Shown here: positions 18,300 through 27,419 of the stretch, piece by piece
Position numbering within the stretch: position 1 is the first letter of the stretch
How the letters are laid out: the number at the start of each line of letters is the position of its first letter
Origin: Acidobacteriota bacterium
Lineage (GTDB): Bacteria > Acidobacteriota > Blastocatellia > Pyrinomonadales > Pyrinomonadaceae
NCBI GenBank assembly: GCA_016718135.1
Contig: JADKEF010000017.1
Coordinates: forward strand, 372,001-436,000
Reading direction: 5' to 3'
Length of the DNA stretch: 64,000 nt
Made by a program: the position numbers and the translations under genes
Notes under the pieces: generated by a model
Database searches by the model: none
Told to the model about the DNA's origin: nothing
The model's input: the letters and a program-made list of their open reading frames with translations, nothing else

Positions 18300-20060
18300 T
18301 TATGGATATGTATACGGCGCCTGAAGGCCGAGCGGTATACCGAGTGCCCAGTAAATAAGCAGGAATACGATCCAGACCACAAAGAACGTGACCGTATACG
18401 GCAGCATGATAGAGATCATCGTGCCTATCCCAGTTTTCTTGACGTATCGCTGGGCAAAGACCACCACCAGCGGAAAGTATGGCATCAATGGCGTAATGAT
18501 ATTCGTCGTCGAATCACCGATCCGATACGACGCCTGGGCAAGCTCGGGCGATAGTCCCAGCTGCATCAGCAAGGGCACGAATATCGGTGCCAGAAGTGCC
18601 CATTTTGCGGATGCGGAACCTATCAGGAGGTTGACGAACGCCGTCAAAGTTATGATCCCAATGATGGTCACCTGCGGCGGCAGAGCCATCGCCTGTAACG
18701 CGTTTGCTCCTTTTAGGGCTATAAGTGCTCCGATATTCGACTGCCCGAAGGCAGCGATAAAAAGAGCCGCGAAGAATGCAAGCACAATGTAATAGCCCAA
18801 GGTGCTCATTGATTTGCTCATGCCCGCGACTATGTCCCGATGGCTTGAGACGGTACCAGCAACGTAACCATAGACGATGCCAGGAATGACAAATAACAGA
18901 AAGATCAGCGGGACGATCGACAGCATCAGCGGTGCTGAGGAAGCAGTCAATTGCGGAGCCACTGGCTCCGAATTCTGGGCCATCATCTCACCGTACCTCT
19001 TGGCATTCTCCTCGCCCAGACGAGTTTTCAATGCACTATCGAAAGCAGATTTTCCAAAGATCTCTTGCCCGAGAATCGGAGCGACCTTGGCGGCGACGTC
19101 CTCAGGCAAACCGGCCGCCTTCATTTTCTCGACCGCCTCGGGCGTCACCCGAAGCCCCGCCGGCGAACGAAACATCGACCCCGCCGGCAGTGCAAGAGCG
19201 ACGAGAATGCCAATTCCGATCACCATTGCGGCCAGGCCGGCGATCAAGCCCTTTTTCTCCTTCGCCCCAAGCGTTTCCATCTTAGGCATTTCCTCAGGAT
19301 CGCCATCGATCTCGGCCGTTTTCTTTAGCCGTGGCTCAACGATCCTATCCGTAACGAACCATCCCAGGCACACAAGTAAGATCGTGGACGCCGCCGTGAA
19401 ATACCAAGTGGAGAGCGGTTTGACCATCCTCGAAGCGTCAATGATCTGCGCCCCCGACTGCGTGAGTCCGGCAAGTAAAGGATCGAGGCTGGATGGAATG
19501 AAGTTCGCGCTAAACCCGCCCGATACACCTGCAAACGCGGCTGCGATACCGGCAAGCGGGTGACGCCCAGCTGTATAAAAGATGACGCCGCCTAGCGGAA
19601 TGACGAGTACGTAACCCGCGTCCACCGCCGTGTGGCTGATGATCGCTACAAATACAACCATCGGAGTCAACAACATCGGAGATGTGATGTTTAGGAGTGC
19701 TTTAAGTGCAGCATTTATGAACCCAGTATGCTCGGCCACGCCGACGCCCAACAAGGCAACCAGCACAACCCCCAACGGCGGAAATGCCGTAAAGGTCGAC
19801 ACCATCGTTGAAAGGAACGTGGCGAGTGCGGTGCCGGACAGTTGGTTATTTATCACCAATGCCTTACCCGTGCGAGGATCGATCTCCGCAAAGGTCATTG
19901 TCGAAAGGAGCGCCGAGACGATCCACACAACGAACATGAGTATCAGAAACAGGACCGCCGGATCAGGCAGTTTATTCCCGACCTTTTCCACCACACCTAG
20001 AGCCCGCTCGACAAGGCCCGCTCGACGGTCTGGCGTCGCACCACTCTCATGTTCAGCCAT
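18300..20060 (-). CDS. AbgT-family transporter within the pyrimidine cluster
   Basis: A 586-residue polytopic membrane protein (about 12 segments) with AbgT-family features: LPDPAVLFLILMF near the N-terminus, VAIISHTAVDAGYVLVIPLG, and LTAFVNLLIGSASAKWALLAPIFVPL with a late DSTTNIITPLMPYFPLV. Characterised relatives move p-aminobenzoyl-glutamate or export sulfonamides. Its place between preT and preA suggests that here it carries a pathway compound such as a dihydropyrimidine or a carbamoyl-amino acid; that is inference. A large soluble insert (about 245-370) is present. Confidence 0.9.
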   Translation of the reverse strand: MAEHESGATPDRRAGLVERALGVVEKVGNKLPDPAVLFLILMFVVWIVSALLSTMTFAEIDPRTGKALVINNQLSGTALATFLSTMVSTFTAFPPLGVVLVALLGVGVAEHTGFINAALKALLNITSPMLLTPMVVFVAIISHTAVDAGYVLVIPLGGVIFYTAGRHPLAGIAAAFAGVSGGFSANFIPSSLDPLLAGLTQSGAQIIDASRMVKPLSTWYFTAASTILLVCLGWFVTDRIVEPRLKKTAEIDGDPEEMPKMETLGAKEKKGLIAGLAAMVIGIGILVALALPAGSMFRSPAGLRVTPEAVEKMKAAGLPEDVAAKVAPILGQEIFGKSAFDSALKTRLGEENAKRYGEMMAQNSEPVAPQLTASSAPLMLSIVPLIFLLFVIPGIVYGYVAGTVSSHRDIVAGMSKSMSTLGYYIVLAFFAALFIAAFGQSNIGALIALKGANALQAMALPPQVTIIGIITLTAFVNLLIGSASAKWALLAPIFVPLLMQLGLSPELAQASYRIGDSTTNIITPLMPYFPLVVVFAQRYVKKTGIGTMISIMLPYTVTFFVVWIVFLLIYWALGIPLGLQAPYTYP

Positions 20061-20112
20061 AGAGCAAATATTCCCCCTCAGTTGTTCAAAAACTTCTTAC
20101 TCTAACAAAATA

Positions 20113-21510
20113 TCAGTGCGGGTTTGGATCGAGCGGAGCCTTGGGAGGTGTGCGAACAACAGCTCCGGCAAATTCCACCTTCGAACCCGTTAAAACCTCG
20201 TGAATACCGATCGCTGCGAGTTTCCCCATCTGCGAGGCATCAACTGCCTCTTTGCCGCCGTTAGAGCAATCGCCTCCGGCGAAGATCTTGGGGTCGGACG
20301 TCTGAAGGTTCTCGTTAACTACAACGCGGCCCTTCTCATCAGTTTCGATACCGAGGACGTCCGTGAAAAACGATGCCATCTTCTGCTGGCCGATGGCTTT
20401 GATCACCTGATCGCATTCGATATCAAACTCCCGCTCACCCTGGCGTACGCGTATTCTGCTGACGCGCTCATCGCCGCCGACGGCAACAGGAACAGTCTGC
20501 CAAAGGAACTCAATACCGTCTTTCCGAGCCAATTCTATCTCGTAATCGTATGCAGGAGCGTCCTTTTCGCTGCGGCGGTACATCAAGGTGACTTTGTCGG
20601 CTCCGAGGCGCTTGGCTTGTGTGACGGCATCGATCGCGGTATTGCCGGCACCGATAACAACGACATTTCGACCAAGCGGAACCGATCTCCAATCACGCGT
20701 CTTAACTCGCTCTATGAAATCTAGAGCATCAAATACACCGTCAAGACCCTCGCCTGGAATGTTTAACCGATTCGTCGCACCAAGCCCGGTAGCAAGGAAA
20801 ACTGCATCATTCTCACTTATCAGATGCCTGAACTCGATCATTTTCCACGGGGTTTCATCAAATTCGGCCTTAGTCTTACCGACGACCTCAGTGTTGGTGA
20901 CGAACCTCACGCCCATCCTCTCTACATGTTCGACCTCCGACAGCGACACACTTTTCGACATCTTGTACTCAGCCATGCCATACGTGTCGAGTCCACCAGC
21001 CTGTTCACGGCGTTCATAAACTGTCACGTCATAACCGAGCCTGGCGAGATAAGTCGCGCACGAAAGCCCCGCCGGGCCCGAACCGACGATACCGACGGAT
21101 TTTCCGTTCGGTTCGCCCTTTGTAAAGATCTGCTTCCCATTTTTCAACGCGTGATCTGTTGCGTATCGCTGCAGCCGCCCGATCTCGATCGGCTTGTTGA
21201 TCAAGGTCTTCTCAACGCACGCACCTTCGCACAGTACCTCGACCGGGCAAACACGTGCACACGAAGCTCCGATCGGATTCGCGTCAAATATTACACGTGC
21301 CGAACCGGAAACATTCCCGCTCGCGATCTTCTTGATAAACGCAGGCACATCAATGTGCGTCGGACACGCATGCATACACGGCGCGTCATAGCAATACAGG
21401 CAGCGATTCGCCTCCTGCATAGCTTCAGCCGCCGACATCGCCGGATTGATCTCAGCAAAATTGTGCTCGATCTGTGTTATGTCGAGCGGTGTGCAGTAAT
21501 CAGTTGCCAT
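20113..21510 (-). CDS. preT: Dihydropyrimidine dehydrogenase, NAD(P)H-oxidising subunit PreT
   Basis: A 465-residue flavoprotein related to the glutamate synthase small subunit. The N-terminus has Cys-rich Fe-S motifs (CLYCYDAPCMHACP, CARVCPVEVLCEGAC), then an FAD Rossmann motif (VGIVGSGPAGLSCATYLARL, about residue 140) and a NAD(P) motif (VVVIGAGNTAIDAV, about 275), closing with IFAGGDCSNGG. It passes electrons from NAD(P)H to PreA. The AbgT gene separates it from preA; in E. coli the two are adjacent. Confidence 0.94.
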   Translation of the reverse strand: MATDYCTPLDITQIEHNFAEINPAMSAAEAMQEANRCLYCYDAPCMHACPTHIDVPAFIKKIASGNVSGSARVIFDANPIGASCARVCPVEVLCEGACVEKTLINKPIEIGRLQRYATDHALKNGKQIFTKGEPNGKSVGIVGSGPAGLSCATYLARLGYDVTVYERREQAGGLDTYGMAEYKMSKSVSLSEVEHVERMGVRFVTNTEVVGKTKAEFDETPWKMIEFRHLISENDAVFLATGLGATNRLNIPGEGLDGVFDALDFIERVKTRDWRSVPLGRNVVVIGAGNTAIDAVTQAKRLGADKVTLMYRRSEKDAPAYDYEIELARKDGIEFLWQTVPVAVGGDERVSRIRVRQGEREFDIECDQVIKAIGQQKMASFFTDVLGIETDEKGRVVVNENLQTSDPKIFAGGDCSNGGKEAVDASQMGKLAAIGIHEVLTGSKVEFAGAVVRTPPKAPLDPNPH

Positions 21511-21521
21511 AAAAGCTTTTT

Positions 21522-21596
21522 ACCACAGAGTCACAGAGAACACAGAAATTCTGAACTGCCTTCATCTTACCTCCGCGGTCTCTGTGCCTCTGTGGT
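21522..21596. repeat. Dispersed inverted repeat of the CACAGAGA type
   Basis: ACCACAGAG-T-CACAGAGA (21522-21539) pairs with TCTCTGTG-C-CTCTGTGGT (21579-21596): two perfect arms of 9 and 8 bp around one mismatch, with a loop of about 39 bp. It fills the gap between preT and the ureidopropionase gene. Repeats of this wording are widespread in acidobacterial and planctomycete genomes (general knowledge, not searched here). Confidence 0.7.
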
Positions 21597-21606
21597 GCAA
21601 TCTTCC

Positions 21607-22476
21607 CTAATCCGCCACGATCGCACCGTACGCGTCGGGTCTGCGGTCGCGGAAGAATTGCCAGGTGTTTCGCACCTCGCGGATCATGTCCATGTCGAGA
21701 TCGGCGACGATAAGTTCGTCCTGATCGCGTGTGCCGACGGCGAGCATCTGGCCGCGTGGGTCGCAGAAGTAGCTTTGGCCGTAGAACTCGCCGATGTTCC
21801 ACGGGGCCTCGATTCCGACGCGATTTATCGCTCCGACAAAATAGCCGTTCGCGACCGCGTGTGCCGGCTGTTCGAGCTTCCACAGATACTCGCTCAGGCC
21901 GGCGACGGTTGCCGAAGGGTTGAAAATGATCTCAGCACCATTCAATCCGAGACAGCGCGCACCCTCCGGAAAATGGCGGTCATAGCAGATGTAAACACCA
22001 ACCTTACCGACAGCTGTATCGAAAACTGGATAGCCGAGATTGCCGGGACGGAAGTAAAACTTCTCCCAGAACCCCGGAGCCACATGCGGAATGTGAGTCT
22101 TACGATATTTGCCAAGATACTTGCCATCCGCGTCGATGACAGCGGCCGAATTATAGTAAATGCCTGTCTGCTCTTCCTCATAGATCGGCACGACGAGCAC
22201 CATCCCGTATTGCTTGGCAACCTCTTGCATCAACTGCACCGTCGGCCCATCAGGAATGCGCTCGACCGCCTCGTACCAACGCGTCGTCTGCTCGGCGCAG
22301 AAATACGGCGTGGTAAAGATCTCCTGAAAGCAAAGCACCTGCACGCCCTGCTCGGCGGCCTGCTCGACGAACTTCAGCTGATGATCGAGATTCACTTTCT
22401 TGATCGTCTCGATCGGCGAATCCGCCGGTTCCTGATTGTGGGCCTGGATCAGCCCGCCTTTGACTATTCTTGCCAT
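21607..22476 (-). CDS. Beta-ureidopropionase (N-carbamoyl-beta-alanine amidohydrolase), nitrilase superfamily
   Basis: A 289-residue carbon-nitrogen hydrolase. The nitrilase triad is visible: Glu52 (CFQEIF), Lys126 (KYRKTHIPH) and Cys164 (VYICYDRHFPE). The wording CYDRHFPEGAR and KTHIPHVAPGFWEKFYF is that of beta-ureidopropionases and N-carbamoylputrescine amidases. In this cluster the former role fits: it would release beta-alanine (or beta-aminoisobutyrate), CO2 and ammonia. The ATG at 22476 has GGAGAA upstream and is preferred to an in-frame TTG two codons earlier. Confidence 0.9.
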   Translation of the reverse strand: MARIVKGGLIQAHNQEPADSPIETIKKVNLDHQLKFVEQAAEQGVQVLCFQEIFTTPYFCAEQTTRWYEAVERIPDGPTVQLMQEVAKQYGMVLVVPIYEEEQTGIYYNSAAVIDADGKYLGKYRKTHIPHVAPGFWEKFYFRPGNLGYPVFDTAVGKVGVYICYDRHFPEGARCLGLNGAEIIFNPSATVAGLSEYLWKLEQPAHAVANGYFVGAINRVGIEAPWNIGEFYGQSYFCDPRGQMLAVGTRDQDELIVADLDMDMIREVRNTWQFFRDRRPDAYGAIVAD

Positions 22477-22488
22477 GTGCAAATTCTC

Positions 22489-23571
22489 CTATTTCTTCGC
22501 GGGTGCCGCAAAAACTGCATCGTCTACACCGCCGTTTTTCACCTCAGTGATCTTTCGGATCCACTGAATATGCGGAACCGCGTATTTCATAGTTGTCGGC
22601 ATTTTCACGCCCCCAAAATCCTTGTAATCAGCATAATCGACCTGATACACAAAGCCGCCAAACACAGTCGGCGTCGACACTGCCCTACGTACGAGCAAAC
22701 CTGTCGCGACTTCAAAGTAGAGCCTCTCGCGAACGTTCCCTGCAGTTGTGCCGATGACAAAATAAACTTCCTTGCCATCGATACGTTCGATCGAACGATA
22801 CTCGAGCCTCGGATAGATCGTCTTCAGGCTGGTGACGGAAAGGATCTCGCCCTCCCGCTTGATCTGCTCCGCCTCGTCCGGCTTAAGTTCGATCGCATCG
22901 GCATTGCCGAACTTTCGCCCGGCAGTTCCGTCGGAGAGCTCCCTAACAATGTACGTGCCGTAGGCCAGATCCGAACGGTACTTGTTGCCTTTCGACCAAA
23001 TGGTCTCGGGCTCGGTTGTCTTACCGTCAGGCTCGATCCGATTTGCCTTTATCTGCCGCGAAGTAACCTTCGCGATATTGGCCTTGCCGCCGAGAGCGGT
23101 TTCGTATTTTGCCAGGATCTCGTCGATCACAGGTTTCTTTTCCGGTTGAACTGGACGCGGTATCGGAGCAGCTGCGGCGGTCAATGGAAAACTCGGCTGC
23201 GGATGCGAGATGCCATGATGACATGTGAAGCAGTTGATCTCAGGCCGCCCGTTGAACTGCGTCTTATTGAGATCAAAGACCATCTTGATCATCTTTCTCG
23301 CCGTCTCTTTGTTCTCGTTACCGTCTTTTTCATAGTCGGCATCATTGGACGCATGGCAAAATTTGCAATCGACGCCGAGGCTCGCCGACATCATATTCAT
23401 CACCTTGCCCATCTGATCGGCCGGCATGTCATTAAGCACCTTGATGCTCTTAAATTTCTGTCCCGCTGTCTCGACCTGAGCCTTTTGAGCAAGAGATGAG
23501 CTTCCGCCGATCAATGCGGTAGCAACAAAACAGGCGATAATAGCGATCTTTACCCGGTACACTTTTTTCAT
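22489..23571 (-). CDS. Secreted c-type cytochrome with a LolA-like C-terminal domain
   Basis: A 360-residue exported protein: a signal peptide (residues 1-27), then a module with two heme-attachment motifs, CKFCH (about 70) and CFTCH (about 110), in the style of photosynthetic-reaction-centre-type cytochrome c domains common in Acidobacteriota (VLNDMPADQMGKVMNMMSASLGVDCKFCH). The second half (about 160-355) is a beta-rich domain resembling outer-membrane lipoprotein-sorting folds (ERIDGKEVYFVIGTT...RERLYFEVATGLLVRR). It lies between mmsA and the ureidopropionase gene in the same orientation. Its link to pyrimidine breakdown is not evident. The start at 23571 is chosen because the signal peptide begins there. 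Confidence 0.82.
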   Translation of the reverse strand: MKKVYRVKIAIIACFVATALIGGSSSLAQKAQVETAGQKFKSIKVLNDMPADQMGKVMNMMSASLGVDCKFCHASNDADYEKDGNENKETARKMIKMVFDLNKTQFNGRPEINCFTCHHGISHPQPSFPLTAAAAPIPRPVQPEKKPVIDEILAKYETALGGKANIAKVTSRQIKANRIEPDGKTTEPETIWSKGNKYRSDLAYGTYIVRELSDGTAGRKFGNADAIELKPDEAEQIKREGEILSVTSLKTIYPRLEYRSIERIDGKEVYFVIGTTAGNVRERLYFEVATGLLVRRAVSTPTVFGGFVYQVDYADYKDFGGVKMPTTMKYAVPHIQWIRKITEVKNGGVDDAVFAAPAKK

Positions 23572-23625
23572 GTTTAATTTACTTGTAATGCCCTTGTGCA
23601 TTTCGATAAGAAGAAACAGTTCCAA

Positions 23626-25081
23626 TCAGCTCATCCAATTAACGCCCGCCTCCGGGTTCCATTTCGTCGTTGTCTTTTTGATCTTGGTCCAAAATTCGAT
23701 CGAGCTTTTGCCCGTAATATCGTTCGCCCCGAAACGGGAATCGTTCCAGCCGCCAAACGAGAATGGTTCACGCGGCACCGGAACGCCAATGTTCACGCCG
23801 ATCATCCCAGCCGAAGCGTGCTCCATAATGTAGCGAGCGGTTCCGCCGCTTTGTGTAAATACCGAAGCTGCGTTGCCGTATGGGTTGGCGTTTTCAATTT
23901 TCAACGCTTCATCGACCGTTTCCGTTCGCATGATCGAGATGACTGGGCCAAATATCTCTTCGGTCGCGACGGACATCTCCGGGGTCACGTAGTCGATCAC
24001 AGTTGGCCCAACATACGTTCCGCCCTCTTTGCCATCGACAACGGCTCCGCGGCCATCGACCAGGATCTTTGCTCCGGCCCGCTCGGCTTGCGAGATGTAA
24101 TCCTCGATTCGATCTTTAGCTGCCTTGGAGATCACCGCCCAGATTCTTGCCCGGCACGACCTTGCGAGCCTCATCACAAATTGAAGCGATTATCGGATCG
24201 ACGTTTCCGACCGCAAGCATCGCAGACGCAGCCATGCATCGCTGGCCGGCACAGCCTGACATCGAGGCCGTGACGTTCGAAGCCGTCATCGCCGGATTAG
24301 CATCTGGCAATACAAAAAGGTGATTCTTCGCACCGCCGAGAGCAACGCAACGTTTGAGATTATGAGTACTCTGCTGATAGACAAGCTTCGCAACCTTCGT
24401 CGAGCCGACAAAGCTCACGGCCTCGATATCCGGATGTGCGCAAATGCCCTCGACGATATCTTTGCCGCCGTTTATGACGTTAAAAACGCCATCGGGCAGC
24501 CCCGCTTCCGTCAACAATTCCGCCATTCGTTGACACGACAATGGAACCAATTCGCTCGGCTTCATGATCATCGTATTGCCAAGCACGAGCGCATTGGGCA
24601 TCGTCCAATTCGGCACCATCAGCGGGAAATTGAATGGTACGATCGAGGCAACCACACCAAGCGGAAAATGATCCGTCCTGCATTCAACGCCCTTCGACAC
24701 TTCAAGAATTTCGCCCGAAACAAGCTGTGGCATCGAGCACGCAAATTCCGTCAACTCGATGGACTTCTCGACCTCCGCCTTCGCCTCGTCCCACGTTTTG
24801 CCGTTCTCTTCAGAAACCAACGAGGTCAGCTCGTCAAAGTTCTGCTCAAGCAAATTTCGATACTTGAAAAATACCTGGACTCGCTCCTTGATCGGCATCG
24901 CACTCCACGCCGGGAATGCGGCCTTTGCCGACGCAACGGCCGCATTCAATTCTTCGATCGTCGACATCGGGACGCTCGACAATTGAGTTCCGTCCGCTGG
25001 CGAAACGACCTCATCAGCTACGGTTGCCGCGCTATCGACAAATTTGCCGCCGTAGTAATTCTTAACTCTCTGATATTTCAT
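23626..25081 (-). pseudogene. mmsA: CoA-acylating (methyl)malonate-semialdehyde dehydrogenase, frameshifted
   Basis: The N-terminal part (25081 to about 24135) has the ALDH fold: SLVSEENGKTWDEAKAEVEKS, PFNFPLMVPNWTMPNALV, VSFVGSTKVAKLVY and the catalytic region GCAGQRCMAAS with the nucleophile Cys. The C-terminal part resumes in another frame at VISKAAKDRIEDYI and has the MmsA-type TPEMSVATEEIFGPVISIMR and GVPVPREPFSFGGWNDSRFG. GKNLG should run into AVISKAAKD; a two-base loss near 24134-24138 separates the frames. In a pyrimidine cluster it would convert malonate semialdehyde or its methyl form to acetyl- or propionyl-CoA. There is no other damage. Confidence 0.88.
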
Positions 25082-25089
25082 GATTTTCT

Positions 25090-25182
25090 AACGAAGAGAC
25101 CGCCGGGAACGCTGAGAGATCCGGTTCTTTCATTAACAATTCCTGTCTATTTACTCCCCGCGTCCTCTGCGACCTCCGCGTT
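25090..25182. repeat. Imperfect inverted repeat overlapping the 3' end of the permease gene
   Basis: A block at 25090-25113 (AACGAAGAGACCGCC...) is an imperfect inverse of 25159-25182 (...GCGACCTCCGCGTT). The second arm encodes the last residues of the NCS1 permease (NAEVAEDAGSK), a phrase typical of translated dispersed repeats. So the permease tail probably derives from the repeat. Confidence 0.5.
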
Positions 25183-26658
25183 TAAATTCCGGCGATCAGG
25201 AAAAAGCTTCATCAGCCCCCAATGCACCACAAACGCCACTCCAAATCCGATAAACCATCCGTAATCGTAAAGTACATTGAGAGTTGGAATTATCAACCCT
25301 ATCCACGCACAAAAGCAACCCAAAAGCGTCGCGAATACAGCCCGCCAATTCCATCCCGCGTATTCGCCCTTGCTTCGATACAGATCACCGAGATTAAGCC
25401 CAGTTTTTCGTACCAGCCAGTAGTCCGCGATCAGCACACCCGCGATCGAGCCCAATCCGCCGGAATAGCCGACGAGCCAGCCGAAGATGTAGCCGCTCGG
25501 ATCGGCGAGCAGCTTCCAAGGCATCATCAGAATACCGATGATTCCCGTGATCAGGCCGCCTGTGCGAAATGAGATGAGCTTTGGAAAAGCGTTAGCGAAA
25601 TCGTTGGCGGGCGAGACGACGTTGGCGGCGATATTCACGGACAGAGTTGCGACAACCACCGTAAACATAGAGATCGCAACGACAACCGGCTGAGAGAACT
25701 GACCGACCAGCTTTACCGGATCCCACGCATCGGCGGGATTCATATTCGGAAAGACGATCAACGCCGCCGACGTGATCACGATGCCCATCGCCGCGAAAAC
25801 GGTCATGGTTGTAGGCAACGCAACCACCTGTCCAACCGCCTGTTCCCGCTGGCTCTTACCAAACCGCGTAAAGTCCGGCATGTTCAAACTTAGGGTGGCC
25901 CAAAACCCGATCATCGCCGTCAAACTTGGAACAAACACCGGCCAGAACTCACCCATCGACCGAAACTTTCCTGGTTCATTGAGCAGAAAACCAACCCCGC
26001 CAGCTTCGTAAACTATCCAACCGAGCAATAGCGCCGTCATGATCAGAACATATGGAGCAGCCCAATTTTCAACGATCCGGAGCAGATCCATTCCCTTGTA
26101 GATGATCGCAATATTCATTGCCCAGAAGATCGCGAATGAAAGCCACTCGGTAATGGTGTGACCGCCAACAGGCCCGCCAAGAAGAGTCGCCCAACCCGGA
26201 ATAAATGCCGCAAAAAACGTCTGCAGTGCCTGGCCGCCGATCCACGCCTGAATGCCGAACCATCCGCACGCGACGATCGCGCGCATCAATGCCGGCAGAT
26301 TTGACCCGACAGTTCCGTACGCGGCACGAGCAAAAACGGGAAACGGGATCCCGTACTTCGTGCCCGGATGCGAGTTGAGCAGAATAGGTGCAAGCACGAT
26401 GACGTTGCCGAGCAGGATCGTAAACAGGGCCTGCCACCAGTTCATGCCCGCCGAGATCAGCCCCGACGCCATCATATACGTTGGGATGCAATGGGCCATC
26501 GAGATCCACAGCGCGGCGTAATTGTATGTGGTCCAAGTTCGCTTGAGGATGGGAACTGGAGCGAGGTCTTCGTTATAAAGTGACGAGCCTTCGATCTCGT
26601 TCAAAACATACGGCTGCAACTCAACGCGGCCGTCATCGTGTTGTAGTGTTTCGCTCAT
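25147..26658 (-). CDS. NCS1-family nucleobase:cation symporter
   Basis: A 503-residue protein with about 12 transmembrane segments. N-terminal NEDLAPVPILKRTWTTYNYAALWISMAHCIPTY is typical of the NCS1 family, with substrate-site regions WFGIQAWIGGQAL (first half) and NMPDFTRFGKSQREQ (cytoplasmic loop). Relatives import uracil, allantoin, hydantoins or cytosine. Being first in the same-strand cluster that leads to preT/preA argues for a pyrimidine or its ureide. The C-terminal dozen residues come from a dispersed repeat. It is followed by mmsA 65 bp downstream. Confidence 0.93.
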   Translation of the reverse strand: MSETLQHDDGRVELQPYVLNEIEGSSLYNEDLAPVPILKRTWTTYNYAALWISMAHCIPTYMMASGLISAGMNWWQALFTILLGNVIVLAPILLNSHPGTKYGIPFPVFARAAYGTVGSNLPALMRAIVACGWFGIQAWIGGQALQTFFAAFIPGWATLLGGPVGGHTITEWLSFAIFWAMNIAIIYKGMDLLRIVENWAAPYVLIMTALLLGWIVYEAGGVGFLLNEPGKFRSMGEFWPVFVPSLTAMIGFWATLSLNMPDFTRFGKSQREQAVGQVVALPTTMTVFAAMGIVITSAALIVFPNMNPADAWDPVKLVGQFSQPVVVAISMFTVVVATLSVNIAANVVSPANDFANAFPKLISFRTGGLITGIIGILMMPWKLLADPSGYIFGWLVGYSGGLGSIAGVLIADYWLVRKTGLNLGDLYRSKGEYAGWNWRAVFATLLGCFCAWIGLIIPTLNVLYDYGWFIGFGVAFVVHWGLMKLFPDRRNLNAEVAEDAGSK

Positions 26659-26667
26659 ATGTCCTTC

Positions 26668-27258
26668 CTATTTAATCTTCAATGCCTTAAGCCAATCCGG
26701 CATCGCCTGTAGCTGATCGCCGTGATCCGCTCCGGTGTTACCGGCATAGCCACGGATGTGAAAACCTTTCACATCAACCTCACTCGTCTGCTGCATCCCG
26801 ACCGGCCCATTTTTCAATTTCGCTCGTCGCCTGATGCCAAGAGTTGAAAGCAGATGGTCAACACATTCAGTAGTCTGGCAACCCGGGAAGTCTCGAATGA
26901 GTAAAATCTCTTGTTTCCGGCAACCGCCTCGCGGGCAAATTTGATATACGAATCGAGATCGTCTTCCTTGATAACACCGCCTCCGAGGCTGCCCTATGTG
27001 CTCGCGGATCCACAGAGCAAACTTATTCACACCTGACTGCCGGGTATCGAATGGCACGACGGGGAAAAGTGGATGACGGCCTTTTCGTTCCTGCTTTGGC
27101 TGCTTCGTCGAAAGATTTGCCCCGATGAACCACGGCAAGATTGACTGATCAGCGGCCTTGGAAATGTTTGGCGACAGATACTCCATCAGCCAGGAACCCC
27201 GGAAATGAATTATCAGCGGAACGGTTTATCGGTCTGATCTAGGCCTGCAAAGCCCTTT
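26668..27258 (-). pseudogene. Decayed gene, possibly an alpha/beta-hydrolase-like protein
   Basis: No single frame gives a plausible protein, but conserved-looking pieces occur in order in different frames: PLIIHFRGSWLMEY (around 27180-27215), GGGVIKEDDLDSYIKFARE with AVAGNKRF (around 26910-26990), THSRLPG (around 26890) and a long C-terminal piece in one frame, ECVDHLLSTLGIRRR...GPVGMQQTSEVDVKGFHIRGY...DHGDQLQAMPDWLKAL, to the stop at 26668. This is what a gene with several frameshifts looks like. The opening HFRG and the GNKRF...THS region suggest a hydrolase-like fold from memory of similar acidobacterial proteins; that identity is weak. A 172-residue frame (26668-27186) survives. Confidence 0.5.
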
Positions 27259-27269
27259 CGGGCGGTTCG

Positions 27270-27409
27270 CGGACTTATGGGAGGTCGGGACGATTCTGCG
27301 CCTGCTGAGCTATCGCGGTCGGCAAAGGGTCCGACAAAGAGCTTTTCATCAGAGCGCACATCCACGTATCGTCGTAATGAACCCGTCTACGTTCAGGGCA
27401 TCGTTTCAT
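27270..27409 (-). pseudogene. Remnant copy of the 5' end of the adjacent zinc-ribbon/TPR gene
   Basis: From an ATG at 27409 the minus strand reads MKRCPERRRVHYDDT, close to MKRCPECRRDYYDDT at the start of the intact gene at 29213. At DNA level about 45 bp match with a handful of changes, including the bases upstream of the ATG (AGCTTATGAAACGATGCCC). The frame then loses similarity. The second zinc-ribbon Cys is Arg here. It lies 10 bp past the stop of the intact gene, so it looks like the head of a lost tandem paralogue. Confidence 0.6.
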
Positions 27410-27419
27410 AAGCTAAATT

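Noticed and set aside
20824..23499. An 891-residue open frame on the plus strand
   Set aside because: It lies opposite preT, the ureidopropionase and the cytochrome, whose minus-strand proteins carry clear family motifs. Its own translation is Arg/His/Leu-rich and matches nothing, and it runs through the CACAGAGA repeat. It is an antisense shadow.
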